A stretch of DNA of 64,000 bases. Origin: Paracentrotus lividus (Eukaryota; Echinodermata; Echinoidea; Camarodonta; Echinidae). Positions 63,137 through 64,000 of this stretch are shown here, in pieces. The stretch is from the NCBI GenBank assembly GCA_940671915.1, contig CALNVZ010003429.1, forward strand, positions 24,980,815 to 25,044,814, in the 5' to 3' direction. Numbering within the stretch: the first letter of the stretch is position 1; the number at the start of each line of letters is the position of its first letter. A program made the translations under genes and the position numbers. Below the pieces are notes generated by a model. It made no database searches, was not told the origin of the DNA, and saw nothing but the letters and a program-made list of their open reading frames with translations.

Positions 63137-64000
63137 GTTTTTTGTTTTTTTTGTTTTCTTTTTGTTTTCTTTTTTTTTTTTTTTTTGGGGGGGGGGTCCT
63201 CTCTCGTTATTATTTATACCCAGATTAAATGCAACTTACTATTAACGCTGCATTTCTTTATATTTTTTTCGTTCCGTTATTCTATTTATTTATTTATAGT
63301 TATTCATTTATTTATTTAAATCTATTTTTCAATTCATATTAATTTCCTTCCTTTTTTATTTTTTCAGGATGGATCAATCCAAGTGGATGATGATTTCGAT
63401 GGGCCGTTGTCTGATAGGAGCTGTCGTGATATTCCCTGTCTTCTCATCTTCCTTACATTCCTCGGTGGCATGGTAGGAATGATCCTCAACTAAAAAGATG
63501 TTTTTCCCCTTTTCCTTTTTTAATATTTTCCCTTTAATGTATTATTTTTTGTTTACTATTATACTTTTCTTATTTATTTATCCTATTTTTGTTTCAGGTT
63601 AGAGGGGGGGGGCGAAACTTTTAACAGCTCTTTAGCAAAATGTGTTCCCCTTTTTGCTATCTCTTGACCCTCCCCGCCCCTTTTGTACTCATTGTTTCTT
63701 GGCATAATTTATGGTTTGTTTTGACCCACTCTGCCACCTCTCTCTCTCCTCTCTCTCCCGCCTCCTCCTCCTCTCTCTCACCTCTCTCTCTCATCATCTC
63801 TCTCTCTCTCTCTCTTCTGTCTTTGTATCTTAGTCTGTCTGCCCCCTCTCTTTGTCTACTAATGGTCTATGGGATCTCTTGTTCTTATTCCCCCATCTTT
63901 TATTTATTCATTTGTTTATTTTTTAATATCCAGGGATATGTAACATACCTGGCTCTTCGTGATGGTAACCCTGAGAGATTGATCTATGGAGACGATAGCT
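61712..64000 (+). CDS. SLC44 choline transporter-like protein, N-terminal exons (CTL1-like), runs off the window
   Basis: SLC44/CTL proteins are multi-pass membrane proteins linked to choline and related transport. Two common exons are clear. Exon 63368-63472 (35 codons) encodes an acidic stretch, then DGPLSDRSCRDIP and a hydrophobic first membrane segment, LLIFLTFLGGM. Exon 63934-64000 (open at the edge) encodes GYVTYLALRDGNPERLIYGD. The order of DRSC-DIP, hydrophobic helix, then a G-D/Y-DS motif matches the start of CTL proteins; DRSC..DIP is closest to CTL1. Upstream lie two alternative first coding exons, 61712-61753 and 62595-62714, each ending on a codon boundary before GTAAGT and so each able to splice to 63368. 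The family is confident; the member and the transcript start are not. Most of the gene lies beyond base 64000. Confidence 0.9.
61944..62123. repeat. 180 bp inverted repeat with a telomere-type loop
   Basis: The left arm (61944-62010) and right arm (62041-62123) are inverted copies built from about 16 bp GTCCTCCGGGGGAGTT-like units. The loop (62011-62040) is exactly five TAGGGT hexamers. The right arm carries one extra unit. It lies between SLC44 exons 1a and 1b. Confidence 0.95.
62239..62279. repeat. Perfect 19 bp-arm hairpin
   Basis: CACTGATCTCTACCCAAAT and its perfect inverse are separated by ATC. No decay is seen, so it is recent or maintained. Confidence 0.85.
62464..62501. repeat. (CAAA)n microsatellite
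   Basis: About nine CAAA/AAAC units just upstream of SLC44 exon 1b. Confidence 0.95.
62595..62714 (+). other. SLC44 alternative coding exon 1b (lysine/glutamate-rich N-terminus)
   Basis: ATG at 62595 (AAAATGG, good context) opens 40 codons beginning MGATLEIESKSQEIENKPEP, ending in a basic run and donor AAA|GTAAGT in phase 0. An in-frame upstream ATG at 62571 would add 8 residues but has a poorer context. An in-frame TGA at 62526 closes the frame upstream, which fits a first exon. The segment is charged, low in hydrophobicity and probably disordered. Without transcripts it could still be an unspliced chance ORF. Confidence 0.55.
63058..63197. repeat. (GTTTT)n / poly-T / poly-G tract
   Basis: Low-complexity sequence in the intron before the first common SLC44 exon. 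It makes Phe-rich artefact ORFs. Confidence 0.9.

Noticed and set aside
1-64000. A bacterial-type defence system, operon or prophage
   Set aside because: Spliced animal genes, AT-rich introns and eukaryotic repeats throughout; no operon structure, ribosome binding sites or phage genes.

Overview
The window is eukaryotic nuclear DNA. It is AT-rich, intron-rich and packed with microsatellites, homopolymer runs and short inverted-repeat transposons. Protein-coding content is a small fraction. The three recognisable genes are animal families (annexin, RMC1/Mic1, SLC44 choline-transporter-like). Their deuterostome-like sequence and the repeat style (poly-G runs, GA/CT tracts, foldback elements, many small TIR elements) suggest a marine invertebrate. 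An echinoderm such as a sea urchin is my best guess, but this is an inference, not a proof.

Layout. Bases 1-24,566 hold no gene I can support. They carry a TA-flanked 470 bp element, a 1.07 kb foldback element with modular arms, several small palindromic MITEs, a GC-rich foldable island, and a 991 bp element inserted into a three-unit tandem repeat. Bases 24,567-36,841 (+) carry 12 coding exons of a divergent annexin whose first three repeats have lost the usual calcium-loop signature. Bases 36,842-40,271 are a repeat-rich interval between two convergent genes. Bases 40,272-58,901 (-) hold a complete 19-exon RMC1 gene (660 codons plus stop) that joins in frame at every splice junction. Its introns contain two decayed copies of its own exon 18, a pair of 169 bp MITEs, an array of nuclear-receptor-like DR1 motifs, and a 953 bp TA-flanked element. 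A 25 bp assembly gap (58,976-59,000) lies just upstream of its start codon. From about 61,686 to the right edge (+) lies the 5' end of an SLC44 (CTL1-like) gene with two phase-compatible alternative first coding exons. A 180 bp inverted repeat whose loop is five telomere-type hexamers sits between them.

The three genes are ordinary housekeeping or membrane-biology genes with no shared operon-like logic. RMC1 acts in late endosome maturation, annexins bind membranes, and SLC44 proteins are multi-pass membrane transporters. I found no bacterial-style system, CRISPR array or virus. The most interesting material is structural: the telomere-loop hairpin, the modular foldback element, the DR1 array, the alternative SLC44 N-termini, the exon-18 duplications, and a conserved retroelement-like coding scrap present in three copies.
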